A stretch of DNA of 64,000 nucleotides. Source: an uncultured Bacteroides sp. (GTDB lineage Bacteria; Bacteroidota; Bacteroidia; Bacteroidales; Bacteroidaceae). Each line of letters starts with the position of its first letter. Within the stretch, counting starts at the first letter, position 1. This document shows positions 35,684 through 45,348 of this stretch, piece after piece. Both the position numbers and the translations under genes were made by a program. The stretch is taken from positions 109,064-173,063 of the forward strand of contig NZ_CAJLKP010000002.1 in the NCBI RefSeq assembly GCF_905207245.1, read 5' to 3'. Under the pieces are notes generated by a model that saw only the letters and a program-made list of their open reading frames with translations, did not search any database and was not told the DNA's origin.

Positions 35684-37390
35684 CTAATATCCTGGATTCT
35701 GAGTCATATTAGGATTAATCACCAGCTCTTTTGCCGGGATAGGCCATAAATATTGTCTTTCAGAAAAAGCTCCCTTAGAACAAACCTGTACATAGCCATC
35801 GCTTACCATTTTTGAAAAATCGGCAATACCATCTTCATCTATTTCTGGAGCATAAGGCCAGAACCAATGTCCCGGTTTTACCACTTTATCTATCAATTCA
35901 TTTCCGGGATAGAGTACTCCACAGTTTGGTTTATTCAGCGCTTTTTGAGCTAATCCCCAACGAATCAAATCGTAATAGCGAAGCCCCTCAAAGGCCAACT
36001 CAACACGCCGTTCACGACGAAGAACCGTTCGGAGTTCTTTCTGATTAGTTGTTGTAATAGCAGGATAATTAGAAACATCACTCAATTCCACGCCATAGGC
36101 ACGTGCACGCACCTGATTAATAGCATCCAAAACGCTTTGGTCAATCTGGTTCAACTCAATCTTAGCCTCAGCATAGATCAAAAGCACATCGGCATACCGG
36201 ATAATTATCAGGTCATTCTCGGGGGTAAAGTTGGTATCGGGTCCCCACGTTCTGTCAACTGACTTTCTCCACACCAAACCGGTAAAGGAAGCAAACTGAG
36301 CCCTGGCACGAGTATCACCGTTATTCACCAGCTTCCCTGTTGAATAGTCCATTACTTTAGTAACCTCCGGATGAGGGTTATATTCATAGCCAACGAACTC
36401 ACTTCCAAATTCCACGATCGAAGCTGTGCAGCGAGGATCTCGATTCTGAAAAGGATTGTGAGAATCAAATAGAGGCGACTCATCAATCAACTTACCATCG
36501 GTACACTCGTAAGCTGCAAGTAGTGCCCACGAAGGAACCTTGCTCGAAAAACCGCCCGCTGTACGTGGGTAGTAGCTTTTTGCATCGCCGATATTACCAA
36601 TCAGGAGAGCAGTTGAACGAGGCAATAAAAAGATTGACTCTTCAGCATTCTTCGTATAGAATAAATCTCCATAATCTTTATGAAGCTTATAAACACCCAG
36701 ATCCATACACGCTTTTGCTGCTGTAGCAGCGATCTCATAATCACCGAAATACAACGCATAGCGTGCTTTCAATGCCAAAGCGGCACCTTTGGTTGCTACC
36801 TGTTTTCCGGTGTAAGAAGCCGGAAGATGTTCAGCAGCATAATCAAAATCATCATAAATGATTTTAATCACATCGGCTTTAGGTGACCGTGCCATTTTAG
36901 ATGCGGCTTCAATAGTTAACAGATCCTCCACATAGACTACATCACCAAAAGCAAAGACCAGCATAGCATAATGTGCAGCACGTGAAAAACGTGCCTGGGC
37001 TTCATAGGACAACAGAGTAGCCTCATTGATTCCATTTTCACGACCACGATCCAAATTAGCGATGATAGCATTGGAACGGGCAATGGCTTTGTATTGGTTG
37101 GTATAGAATGTTGCCAGCTCAACACTACCGGACGTATTTGTTTCACTGTTTAACGTTCCATCGACAATGTCAGGACCGGCAACGTCACGATAAAGGTAGT
37201 CATCAGACCAAGCTTCTTTGGCAACAGGCCAAAATGCAGTGCGATACAAATCATTCACCGCCATTTCATACTCGGTTTCGTTACTGTACCAGGTTTCACT
37301 TGAACCTTGGTCTAGTGGATACAAGTCTAAGCTGTTGCACGATACCAATGAAAGTGCAAATACTGTCAGTATAATATATATATTTTTCAT
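35684..37390 (-). CDS. SusD/RagB-family surface nutrient-binding lipoprotein
   Basis: 568 residues. Lipoprotein signal with Cys18 (LSLVSCNS). SusD architecture: N-terminal TPR-like helices and a C-terminal part ending LVINPNMTQNPGY, with FEGLRYYDLIRWGLA typical of the family. It works as the surface lid on the SusC transporter encoded 12 bp upstream. The ligand is unknown. Confidence 0.93.
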   Translation of the reverse strand: MKNIYIILTVFALSLVSCNSLDLYPLDQGSSETWYSNETEYEMAVNDLYRTAFWPVAKEAWSDDYLYRDVAGPDIVDGTLNSETNTSGSVELATFYTNQYKAIARSNAIIANLDRGRENGINEATLLSYEAQARFSRAAHYAMLVFAFGDVVYVEDLLTIEAASKMARSPKADVIKIIYDDFDYAAEHLPASYTGKQVATKGAALALKARYALYFGDYEIAATAAKACMDLGVYKLHKDYGDLFYTKNAEESIFLLPRSTALLIGNIGDAKSYYPRTAGGFSSKVPSWALLAAYECTDGKLIDESPLFDSHNPFQNRDPRCTASIVEFGSEFVGYEYNPHPEVTKVMDYSTGKLVNNGDTRARAQFASFTGLVWRKSVDRTWGPDTNFTPENDLIIIRYADVLLIYAEAKIELNQIDQSVLDAINQVRARAYGVELSDVSNYPAITTTNQKELRTVLRRERRVELAFEGLRYYDLIRWGLAQKALNKPNCGVLYPGNELIDKVVKPGHWFWPYAPEIDEDGIADFSKMVSDGYVQVCSKGAFSERQYLWPIPAKELVINPNMTQNPGY

Positions 37391-37402
37391 TGCTCTAATC
37401 CA

Positions 37403-40400
37403 TTAAAAATTAATATTCAGACCAAACAACACCGAAGTGGTCATAGCATAAGAGGTAGTTCCGCGTTCAGGATCCCAACCGTCAGGATAATGACTCAGAC
37501 AGAACAGGTCATTGGCCGATACATAGAAACGAACCCGCTCAATTTTAGCCTTTTGCGTAAGGCTTGCCGGAAGGGTGTATCCTAAGGTAATGTTTTTCAA
37601 GCGAAAGTAACTACCATTGAACATCCAGAAGGTTGACATAGCGTTATTACTATCATTGTTCTGATAAGTGAGACGTGGATAACGTGCCGCCAGATTCTCT
37701 ATTTCAGAATTGAAGGAACTCCAATAATTTCCATCTATAATGGCAGGAATGCTTCCCCACTGGTTGTGATAAGGTTGAACCATCTTAGAGTTCATACGTA
37801 CCTTTTGCTTACCAATGCCCTGGAAAGCAGTACTAAAGTCAAAACCTTTATAAGCAGCCGACAATGTTCCACCATACATGAAACGAGGTTGTGAATTCCC
37901 AAGAAGTACACGGTCATATTCGGGAGAGATAATGCCATCAGGCACACCATCCGGACCAGAGATATCTTTATATTTCACATCACCAACCTGTGTATTGCTA
38001 TTTAGTGTAGCAGATTTGTCCAGTTCTTCCTGGGTTTGAAACAAGCCCTCAGAGATATAACCATACCATTCATCAAATAAACTACCGGTCATCTTCACCT
38101 GATTGCCCATGAACTGCGTACCACTCAGATCATCCATTTTAGAAATATAGTCAGAAAGATTAGCAGAGATACCATAGGTAAATTCACCAATACGGTCATT
38201 CCATGAGAGTTCAAGGTCATAGCCTCTGGTATGCATTTTACCCGCATTCTGTGACGGATTAGAATATCCCATATATTTGGGTATTTCAAGATCAAGCAAC
38301 ATGTCTTTTGTACGCTTGTAATAATAGTCGCCCACAAAAGATAAACGTCCGTCAAAGAATCGCGCATCAACACCAATATCGTATGTTTCAGTCGTTTCCC
38401 ATGTTAGATTGCGTATAGGATATTGGATTTGAGCGGCCCCTTTGTAGTAGGTAGATTCACTTGCATCAGCCTTGTTGTAGAACAACGAATTAGTAAACTC
38501 CATCAATGAGACATAGGGGTAGTTACCGATACGTTCGTTACCCAGAGTACCGATAGAAGCTCTCAGCTTTAGGAATGAAAGCGTTTTGCCATTAATTTTT
38601 TCCATGAAAGGTTCTTCACTGATAATCCAACCAGCTGACACGGAAGGGAATGTACCCCAACGAGAATCTTTATGGAAACGTGATGAACCGTCACGACGAA
38701 CATTAACCTGAAGCAAATAACGATGATTGAAGCTATACATAACTCGACCAAAGAATGAACGATAAGCATTCTCATATGCGGAACCGGAATTTGCTAAATA
38801 GTCCTTAGGACCTGCATCCAGATAAGGATAACTGTCCAAATCGTAATGGTCACTTGAAGCACCCATTGTTTCATGATGGTAATAATAGTTTTCGTAACCA
38901 AGCATAATATTAAAGTCATGCTTACCAAACTTTTTCATATAGTTTGCAATAAACTGTGTAGTTAGCGAACGGGAGTCGGCACGTTTCTCTGTCAACTTAG
39001 TAGAGCCGCAACCGGCAAACGTACCAATGATGGTAGTAGGATCATCCTGTGATGTAAATCCAGCCTTTTTCTGAAACTTCTTACCTTTAGAAATCGAGAA
39101 ATCCGGAGCAAGTACAGCTGATATTTTCAAATCTTTGAATGGAGTGAAGTCAATAGAAACACGCCCACCAATCTTTGTAGAATAAGTTTCATTGTAGCCA
39201 CCCTCAACCAGACGGCCATAGAGATTATTACCACCCTTCACATCAGCCAGACCACCATGCTCCCACTGCCATGCATAAGCAGGTGAGGCTACCAAAATAC
39301 TGTTCCAAACATCCGAAAACATTGGTTCGTGATTCTTGGCATACTTTACATTTAAATCTAACGAAGCGGCAAGATACTTACTGAATGTCAAGTCGTTATT
39401 TAACCTTGCCATATATCTTTCGTAGTAGTTTTCGGCATCTTTATAAAGCCCATCTACTTTTTCGTAACTAAGAGATGCTCTCGTCTTGACATTTTTACTA
39501 CCGCCAACAAGGTTCAACGTGTGGGTTTGGCGTGGTGCCGAGCCCTTAATCAAGAGATCATACCAATCAGTTATCGGATAGTTATCGGGATCGGTTTTAT
39601 TGTTTTTTACCCAATTATTAACCTGATCCTCAGTATAGACCGTGTAAAGGCCCCCAGCAGGATTATCATTGTATTTCAACTCGTTAACCATTTCAAGATA
39701 GCGTTGAAAATCAACCTGTTTCGGTTGGGCAGTGGGGATTTCAATACCATACTCGAAGTTATAACTGATGCGCAAGTCTTTCTCAGTCGCACGTTTGGTC
39801 GTCACCAAAATTACACCTGCCGCAGCACGAGACCCATAAATGGAAGCAGAAGCTGCATCTTTCAATACCGTGATACTTTCCACATCATTGGCATTAACAT
39901 CGTTAATATTACCTACAGGAATACCATCGACTACAATCAAAGGTGATGAATCACCAATTGTAGTTACACCACGCACCAGAATATTGCTTGCACCTGCTCC
40001 AGGCTCACCACTTGAACGAGTCACTAATACCCCTGATACAGCACCTTGAAGAGCCGTAGCCAATTGTGTAGTACGACGTTCAGCAACCTTATCACCTTTA
40101 ATATTTGCAGCAGCACCTGTCAAATCTTTTTTCTTAGCGGTACCATAACCAATAACAACCACTTCATCTATAAGCTCTGAGTCTTCCTGAAGAATTATAT
40201 CAATAGTATTATGATTACCCACTTTCACCTCCTCAGTTCTGTATCCAACGAAAGAAATAACTAAAGTTGATTCATTTGTAACTTTAACAGTATAACGGCC
40301 GCTCACATCAGTAATGGTACCGACAGTTGTTCCCTTTACCCTGATGCTCGCTCCAATGACCGGTTCGCCCTGAGCATCCTGGACGTAACCCGTTATTTCC

Positions 40401-40543
40401 CGCTCTGTTCCAGAAGAATCTTTTATACCATTTGCACTGGCTATAAATATGCTGAAAAATGAGCACACCAGTATTAATGTAGCACGACCTAGTTGGGAAG
40501 GCTTCATTCTGAAAGTCCCTAATAAACTATGTATCATATCCAT
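37403..40543 (-). CDS. SusC/RagA-family TonB-dependent outer membrane transporter
   Basis: 1046 residues. Signal region (the likelier start is MKPSQLGRATLILV at 40507), carboxypeptidase-regulatory-like domain (GYVQDAQGEPVIGASIRVKGT), the SusC marker region ELIDEVVVIGYGTAKKKDL, plug motif SNILVRGVTTIGDSSPLIVVDG, then the barrel ending TTSVLFGLNINF. It imports the ligand captured by the adjacent SusD using TonB energy. Upstream lies a perfect 18-bp palindrome at 40601-40618. Confidence 0.95.
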   Translation of the reverse strand: MDMIHSLLGTFRMKPSQLGRATLILVCSFFSIFIASANGIKDSSGTEREITGYVQDAQGEPVIGASIRVKGTTVGTITDVSGRYTVKVTNESTLVISFVGYRTEEVKVGNHNTIDIILQEDSELIDEVVVIGYGTAKKKDLTGAAANIKGDKVAERRTTQLATALQGAVSGVLVTRSSGEPGAGASNILVRGVTTIGDSSPLIVVDGIPVGNINDVNANDVESITVLKDAASASIYGSRAAAGVILVTTKRATEKDLRISYNFEYGIEIPTAQPKQVDFQRYLEMVNELKYNDNPAGGLYTVYTEDQVNNWVKNNKTDPDNYPITDWYDLLIKGSAPRQTHTLNLVGGSKNVKTRASLSYEKVDGLYKDAENYYERYMARLNNDLTFSKYLAASLDLNVKYAKNHEPMFSDVWNSILVASPAYAWQWEHGGLADVKGGNNLYGRLVEGGYNETYSTKIGGRVSIDFTPFKDLKISAVLAPDFSISKGKKFQKKAGFTSQDDPTTIIGTFAGCGSTKLTEKRADSRSLTTQFIANYMKKFGKHDFNIMLGYENYYYHHETMGASSDHYDLDSYPYLDAGPKDYLANSGSAYENAYRSFFGRVMYSFNHRYLLQVNVRRDGSSRFHKDSRWGTFPSVSAGWIISEEPFMEKINGKTLSFLKLRASIGTLGNERIGNYPYVSLMEFTNSLFYNKADASESTYYKGAAQIQYPIRNLTWETTETYDIGVDARFFDGRLSFVGDYYYKRTKDMLLDLEIPKYMGYSNPSQNAGKMHTRGYDLELSWNDRIGEFTYGISANLSDYISKMDDLSGTQFMGNQVKMTGSLFDEWYGYISEGLFQTQEELDKSATLNSNTQVGDVKYKDISGPDGVPDGIISPEYDRVLLGNSQPRFMYGGTLSAAYKGFDFSTAFQGIGKQKVRMNSKMVQPYHNQWGSIPAIIDGNYWSSFNSEIENLAARYPRLTYQNNDSNNAMSTFWMFNGSYFRLKNITLGYTLPASLTQKAKIERVRFYVSANDLFCLSHYPDGWDPERGTTSYAMTTSVLFGLNINF

Positions 40544-40600
40544 AAAAAAAGGTTAAACATTTAATTCTATTTATAATTTACAATTCTATCTCATATGTAC

Positions 40601-40618
40601 TCTTAAGTCGACTTAAGA
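40601..40618. promoter_or_regulatory. Perfect 18-bp palindrome with central CG upstream of susC, candidate LacI-family operator
   Basis: TCTTAAGTCGACTTAAGA is fully self-complementary, with the central CpG typical of LacI-family operators, in the 120-bp gap before the susC-like gene. The cluster's own LacI-type regulator at 44269 is the candidate ligand. Confidence 0.55.
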
Positions 40619-40663
40619 ACATTAAGTTACCCAAAAAACAATCTTAAACCCTAATGATAAATG

Positions 40664-42076
40664 TTAATTTTCCACCCCATATCCACCTATCTCTGCGATC
40701 TTTCTAGGTATTTCGGCATTATCAGTACGACTTTGAAAATCCTCTGCACCAACCCCGAGAACAAACACAGGCACGAAACTAGCCGAATGACCTTTGCTAA
40801 TCCAGTCCACAAGAGCGATTTCATTGATGATTTTTTTTGCTTCAGCTGCAATCGCTTCATCTTTTTGATATTCACTTTCAACCAGACCGGCACTGTTGAT
40901 AAACGAGCTTTCATAGGCCATTTTCAATCGCTCCTCTTGTTGCGGGGCCAACTGAATCTTTTTCCAGAAACCAAAGTTCTCACTGAGAGATTTCTTAACT
41001 ATATCCCACGAAACATTACCGTTGTTTTTCTTTCTTAAGTGATTAAGTACCTTTGAAAACTCACGCTCACTGATTTTTTGATTACCAAGAACACCAAGAT
41101 TTAATTCGTACGACCCGGTACCCAACCCAAGACCACCGGTTTCATGGTCGGCTGTCACCACAATCAATGTTTCATCAGGGTGTTGTTGATAGAACTCATA
41201 AGCAACCCCTATAGCTTTATCCAAATCCTGAACTTCATGAATCACTGTCGCTGCATCATTACTATGACATGCCCAATCAATACTCCCACCCTCAATCATG
41301 AAGAAGAATCCTTTTTCAGGGTCTTTCGTTAAGATATTAATACCTGCACGTGTAATTTCCGACAATGTCAGATCTGTTTTTTGGCGATCAATGGCATAGG
41401 GAATTGTGCGGCTATCAATTTTCGACACTGCACTCCTTTGAAACAGAATCATTTTATCCGATGTACGGGCTTTCTTCTGAAATTCTTTGTAACCACGAGT
41501 TATCGTATAACCATTATTATAGGCAAGGTCATAAAGTCCTATTGAATCCTGAGGAGTGACACTCCAAAAATCAGCACCTCCATAAAAATCAAATCCGGCA
41601 GCTACAAGGTCATGGCCAATTGCATTGTAGTTTTTTCGATTTTCATTGTGGGCATAGAATGCAGCCGGTGTTGCATGATTGATAGCCACACTTGATGCCA
41701 CACCTACCTTACAACCAGCTTCCCGAGCTCTCACTGCGATGCTCTTCAAAGGGGTAATCTTATCTTTCATCACCCCAATACAGCCATTACGGGTTTTCAC
41801 ACCTGTAGCCAGTGCGGTACCTGAAGCTGCCGAATCGGTGACACCATTCGTTGCAGAATAGGTGGTTGCAATAGTTGCTATTGGGAATTGAGTAAATAAT
41901 AAGGGAGTTACCCCAATATTACCCTGAAGTTCAGCACTGTATAGTTCAGTCATCTGTATCTGGTTTATTCCCATTCCATCTCCTATAAAGAAGAATATAT
42001 ATTTGGCTTGCTGGGCATAGAGAAAACAAGTACACAACAAGAATAAGACAAATAGCTGTAATCTGATGTTTTTCAT
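40664..42076 (-). CDS. Secreted alkaline phosphatase
   Basis: 470 residues with signal peptide (ends CFLYAQ). Motifs YIFFFIGDGMG (metal), GVTDSAASGTALATGVKT (nucleophile Ser in the TDSAAS block), GSIDWACHSND and VVTADHETGGLG (metal His). It hydrolyses phosphomonoesters in the periplasm. Its place upstream of susC and with a phosphodiesterase in the same cluster suggests sequential removal of phosphate from the imported substrate. Confidence 0.93.
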   Translation of the reverse strand: MKNIRLQLFVLFLLCTCFLYAQQAKYIFFFIGDGMGINQIQMTELYSAELQGNIGVTPLLFTQFPIATIATTYSATNGVTDSAASGTALATGVKTRNGCIGVMKDKITPLKSIAVRAREAGCKVGVASSVAINHATPAAFYAHNENRKNYNAIGHDLVAAGFDFYGGADFWSVTPQDSIGLYDLAYNNGYTITRGYKEFQKKARTSDKMILFQRSAVSKIDSRTIPYAIDRQKTDLTLSEITRAGINILTKDPEKGFFFMIEGGSIDWACHSNDAATVIHEVQDLDKAIGVAYEFYQQHPDETLIVVTADHETGGLGLGTGSYELNLGVLGNQKISEREFSKVLNHLRKKNNGNVSWDIVKKSLSENFGFWKKIQLAPQQEERLKMAYESSFINSAGLVESEYQKDEAIAAEAKKIINEIALVDWISKGHSASFVPVFVLGVGAEDFQSRTDNAEIPRKIAEIGGYGVEN

Positions 42077-42096
42077 TATATCAACTGTTGAAAGTA

Positions 42097-42966
42097 TTAC
42101 TTAAGATAGTTCGGCAAAGCTGGCATTGCACCTGCCTGGGTACAAACATAAGCTGAAACATCAACTGCTCTTCGGTGGGCTTCGCCAATTGATTCACCTT
42201 TCAAGAGTAACGCACAAAAGGCAGCTGTAAACGAGTCACCAGCTCCAACAGTATCAACAACTTTCACTTTGGGAGTTTCCAAAAACGATACCTCATCAGG
42301 GGTAACGACATAGCTTCCCATCTCGCCACAAGTCAGGATCAGCATTTTCCAACCATACGTTGCAAGAAGTGTCCGGCACTGTTGGATTGGAGTCCCCGCA
42401 ATGCTAAACATACTGCAAACCTTACCAAGCTCATCATCATTTATTTTTAGGATATTACACAAGAAGAACGATTTTTCAATCTGCTCTTTCATATAAAAAT
42501 GCTGTCTCAAATTAATATCAAAGACCTTAAAAGAACAGGCAGGCATATCGTTAAGAAACTGTTCAATAGTATTTCGCGATACTGAATTGCGTTGAGCCAA
42601 CGAACCGAAACAAATGCAATCAGTACGGTTTGCCAGTGCTTTTAATGTTTCGTTATACAGGATATTATCCCATGCTACACCTTCTTCGATTGTATATTGA
42701 GGAATACCACGCTCATTGACACTAACCTGAACTGTTCCAGTAGGACACGACGAGCTTTCAAGCATGTGTGGTAATGCCTTGTCCTCAAAACAGGCTACAA
42801 CCTCATCGCCTAATTCATCATTACCAATGGCACTAACCACGATAGCATCAAGCCCCAGTTGAGCTGCATGATAGGCGAAATTAGCAGGCGCTCCGCCTAA
42901 CTTCTTTCCTTCAGGGAAAACATCCCAAAGGACCTCCCCTAAACCAACAACTGTTTTCGTCTTCAT
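42097..42966 (-). CDS. PfkB-family carbohydrate kinase, probably ketohexose/ketopentose kinase
   Basis: 289 residues. N-terminal GLGEVLWDVFPEGKKLGGAPANFAYHAAQLG matches fructokinase-like PfkB proteins, and the C-terminal DTVGAGDSFTAAFCALLL holds the catalytic Asp and anion hole. It phosphorylates a sugar with ATP. Placed 3 bp after the polyol-type dehydrogenase, it probably phosphorylates the ketose that enzyme forms. Confidence 0.9.
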   Translation of the reverse strand: MKTKTVVGLGEVLWDVFPEGKKLGGAPANFAYHAAQLGLDAIVVSAIGNDELGDEVVACFEDKALPHMLESSSCPTGTVQVSVNERGIPQYTIEEGVAWDNILYNETLKALANRTDCICFGSLAQRNSVSRNTIEQFLNDMPACSFKVFDINLRQHFYMKEQIEKSFFLCNILKINDDELGKVCSMFSIAGTPIQQCRTLLATYGWKMLILTCGEMGSYVVTPDEVSFLETPKVKVVDTVGAGDSFTAAFCALLLKGESIGEAHRRAVDVSAYVCTQAGAMPALPNYLK

Positions 42967-42969
42967 AGT

Positions 42970-44016
42970 TTACCAGATTTTAATTACTGATTTTACAATA
43001 TTCGATTTATCACTAATACTCATATCCATTGCATTTTGGATATCATCAAAGTCAAAGATATTAGTCACGATACTTTTCAAATCGATTTTCCCGGAAGCCA
43101 CAGCCTCAATAGCCATTGGATAGATATGACGATAACGAAACACCGACTTGAATGTGAGTTCCTTATCTATTGCCAGACTAATAGGCAATACCATCTCTCC
43201 TGTTTTTGAATACCCTACCAAGACGATATTCGAACCTTTCTGAGCAACACTAATGGCCTGCCGAGTAGTAATTTCCATACCGGCAGTTTCAATGACAAGA
43301 TTAACACCCTCACCAGCAGTCAGCCTATTGATTTCCTCAATAGGATTGACCTTACTTGAATTTATCACAGCAGTTGCACCTATTTCCAACGCTTTTTCCA
43401 AACGCTTCTCCATGATATCTACAACATAGACTGTGTTGACACCTTCGGCTTTAAGTGCCATTAACGAAACCAAACCAATACATCCTGCACCAAAGACTAC
43501 CGCTGTTTGACCTGCATGTGCCTCACCTTGGTTGGCTGCATGAAAGCCTACAGCCAACGGCTCAATAAGTGCCCCCTCAAGCGTATCAACATTCTCAGGA
43601 AGTTTAAAACAGAGATCTGCTTCATGTGCCACATACTCCGCAAATACACCATCCACCGGAGGGGTAGCAAAGAATACCACATCAGAACAAAGGTTGTATT
43701 TCCCTTCACGGCAAAAACGACAATGACCACATGTCTTACCTGGTTCGAGTGCCACTTTATCACCAATTTTCAAATGTTTCACGTTTTGCCCTACCTTAAC
43801 TACAGTACCACCAGACTCATGACCTAACATAAAAGGAGGTTGGACAATATAGTTCCCAATTCTTCCTGTTTCATAGTAATGAATATCTGACCCACAAACG
43901 CCCACATAGTCCAACTTAACCAATATTTCATTGGGCTTAACTTTTGGAATGGGACGTTCTTCAAATCCCATCCGACCGATTCCCAGCATCACTGCAACCT
44001 TCATTGTATCCTTCAT
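42970..44016 (-). CDS. Zinc-dependent medium-chain dehydrogenase, sorbitol/xylitol-dehydrogenase type
   Basis: 348 residues. Catalytic-zinc region VGVCGSDIHYYETGRIG and GHESGG, four-cysteine structural zinc site CGHCRFCREGKYNLC, and NAD-binding AVVFGAGCIGLVSLMALKAEG. HYYETGRIG is characteristic of polyol dehydrogenases that oxidise sorbitol, xylitol or similar to ketoses. It is the first gene of the minus-strand cluster, divergent from the LacI regulator. The start could be 44016 or the ATG at 44004. Confidence 0.88.
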   Translation of the reverse strand: MKDTMKVAVMLGIGRMGFEERPIPKVKPNEILVKLDYVGVCGSDIHYYETGRIGNYIVQPPFMLGHESGGTVVKVGQNVKHLKIGDKVALEPGKTCGHCRFCREGKYNLCSDVVFFATPPVDGVFAEYVAHEADLCFKLPENVDTLEGALIEPLAVGFHAANQGEAHAGQTAVVFGAGCIGLVSLMALKAEGVNTVYVVDIMEKRLEKALEIGATAVINSSKVNPIEEINRLTAGEGVNLVIETAGMEITTRQAISVAQKGSNIVLVGYSKTGEMVLPISLAIDKELTFKSVFRYRHIYPMAIEAVASGKIDLKSIVTNIFDFDDIQNAMDMSISDKSNIVKSVIKIW

Positions 44017-44132
44017 CTTATTATAGCATTTAGTTAATTAGTCTCAAGCAAATTGTTTCATTCGCTCTCTTTACACCACAAAACTAAACTCCATTTAGCT
44101 GTGCCACAAGGTTTTTCTTCGGAAAATAATCC

Positions 44133-44181
44133 GCAACCGTTCCCGCAACCGTTCCCATTTTCCGCAACCGTTCCCAACGTT
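44133..44181. promoter_or_regulatory. Three copies of GCAACCGTTCCC in the regulator-dehydrogenase intergenic region
   Basis: Copies start at 44133, 44145 and 44164, and AACGTT follows directly. The word resembles LacI/PurR-type operators around a central CG, so autoregulation is possible, but similar GTTCCC-rich repeats also occur after tolC. Confidence 0.45.
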
Positions 44182-44241
44182 AAATCATACATTTTAGAAG
44201 ATATTGGCATTTATTTTTAGCATATGAATAGATAAAAGTCC

Positions 44242-44249
44242 TAATTTTG
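44242..44249 (+). promoter_or_regulatory. -7 element of the LacI-family regulator gene
   Basis: TAATTTTG fits TAnnTTTG, 19 bp upstream of the ATG at 44269. Confidence 0.6.
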
Positions 44250-44268
44250 CAGAAAACACACCATAACC

Positions 44269-45279
44269 ATGAGATACGTTACAATTAAAGATATAGCAGC
44301 TGCATTGGGACTATCAAAATCTACTGTGTCAAGAGCATTAAGTGGAGACAGCAAAAATGTCAGCAAGGAAACGTTAGAAAAAATCGTTGAAACGGCTAAT
44401 AAGATGGGCTATCGCCGCAATGAGCTGGCCGTTAACCTGCGTTTGAAAAGTACACGTATCATCGGAATTATGGTTCCTGAGATGACAACCACATTCTCCA
44501 TGAGTTTTATTACCGCTGCTCAAAGTCTATTAAATCAGCAAGGCTATCGTGTTATTTTGGCATTGTCTGATGAAGACCCTGAAACAGAACGCGTAAACCT
44601 GACAATGTTTGATAATGCGCGCGTAGAAGGCATCCTGATTAGTGCCTGTCACAATACTGCCAATCTTGATGTTTACCGGAGTTTCCTGGACCGGCATATC
44701 CCAATAGTCCTTTTCGACCGCACGATTTCCGACATCTCCGTTCCGGCAGTAAAAAGTAACGACTATATCCAGTCATTCTTCATGGTTGAACATCTTATAC
44801 GTTCAGGAAAGAAACAAATTATCCATCTAACTGGTCCTCGGCATATCCAAAACACGATTGACCGCAAGAAAGGTTACCGCGATGCACTAGCAAAATTCCA
44901 TATTCCCTACGATTCACGATATGCTATCGAATCGGGCGTCAGTGTTAATGATGGTGCCAATGCCATTGAGAAAGTCTTAAGCCTTGAAATTCCTTTCGAC
45001 GCGGTTTTTTGTTTTACAGAGACTCAAGCGTTAGGTGCAAAACAAACACTGCAAGAACACAACATCGCTATTCCAAGTAAAGTTGCAATCTGCTGTATGT
45101 CGGGAACCGCTTTATCAACCTTGGTACACCCACCACTGACTGCTGTTGAGCAACAAGTTGATGAAATGGTCACAATTGCCGTCCGCCTTATTCTTGAAAA
45201 AATCAATGATTTCTCAACTCCCAATCAGACCATCACATTGGAATCGAATATCATTATCAGAAAATCAACAGTTGAGTAA
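44269..45279 (+). CDS. LacI-family transcriptional regulator of the phosphodiester/polyol cluster
   Basis: 336 residues. N-terminal helix-turn-helix TIKDIAAALGLSKSTVSRALSG and hinge YRRNELAVNLR, followed by a periplasmic-binding-like sensor domain (IIGIMVPEMTTTFSMSFITAA, VEGILISACHNT). LacI regulators in Bacteroides often respond to a sugar or sugar phosphate. It is divergent from the dehydrogenase and most likely controls the whole minus-strand cluster. Confidence 0.93.
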   Translation: MRYVTIKDIAAALGLSKSTVSRALSGDSKNVSKETLEKIVETANKMGYRRNELAVNLRLKSTRIIGIMVPEMTTTFSMSFITAAQSLLNQQGYRVILALSDEDPETERVNLTMFDNARVEGILISACHNTANLDVYRSFLDRHIPIVLFDRTISDISVPAVKSNDYIQSFFMVEHLIRSGKKQIIHLTGPRHIQNTIDRKKGYRDALAKFHIPYDSRYAIESGVSVNDGANAIEKVLSLEIPFDAVFCFTETQALGAKQTLQEHNIAIPSKVAICCMSGTALSTLVHPPLTAVEQQVDEMVTIAVRLILEKINDFSTPNQTITLESNIIIRKSTVE

Positions 45280-45348
45280 TTTGTATCGACAAAAAGCCGT
45301 AAAGAGTTGGGCAGCATTACCCACTGTATAGCAACTCCTTTTTTCTAT

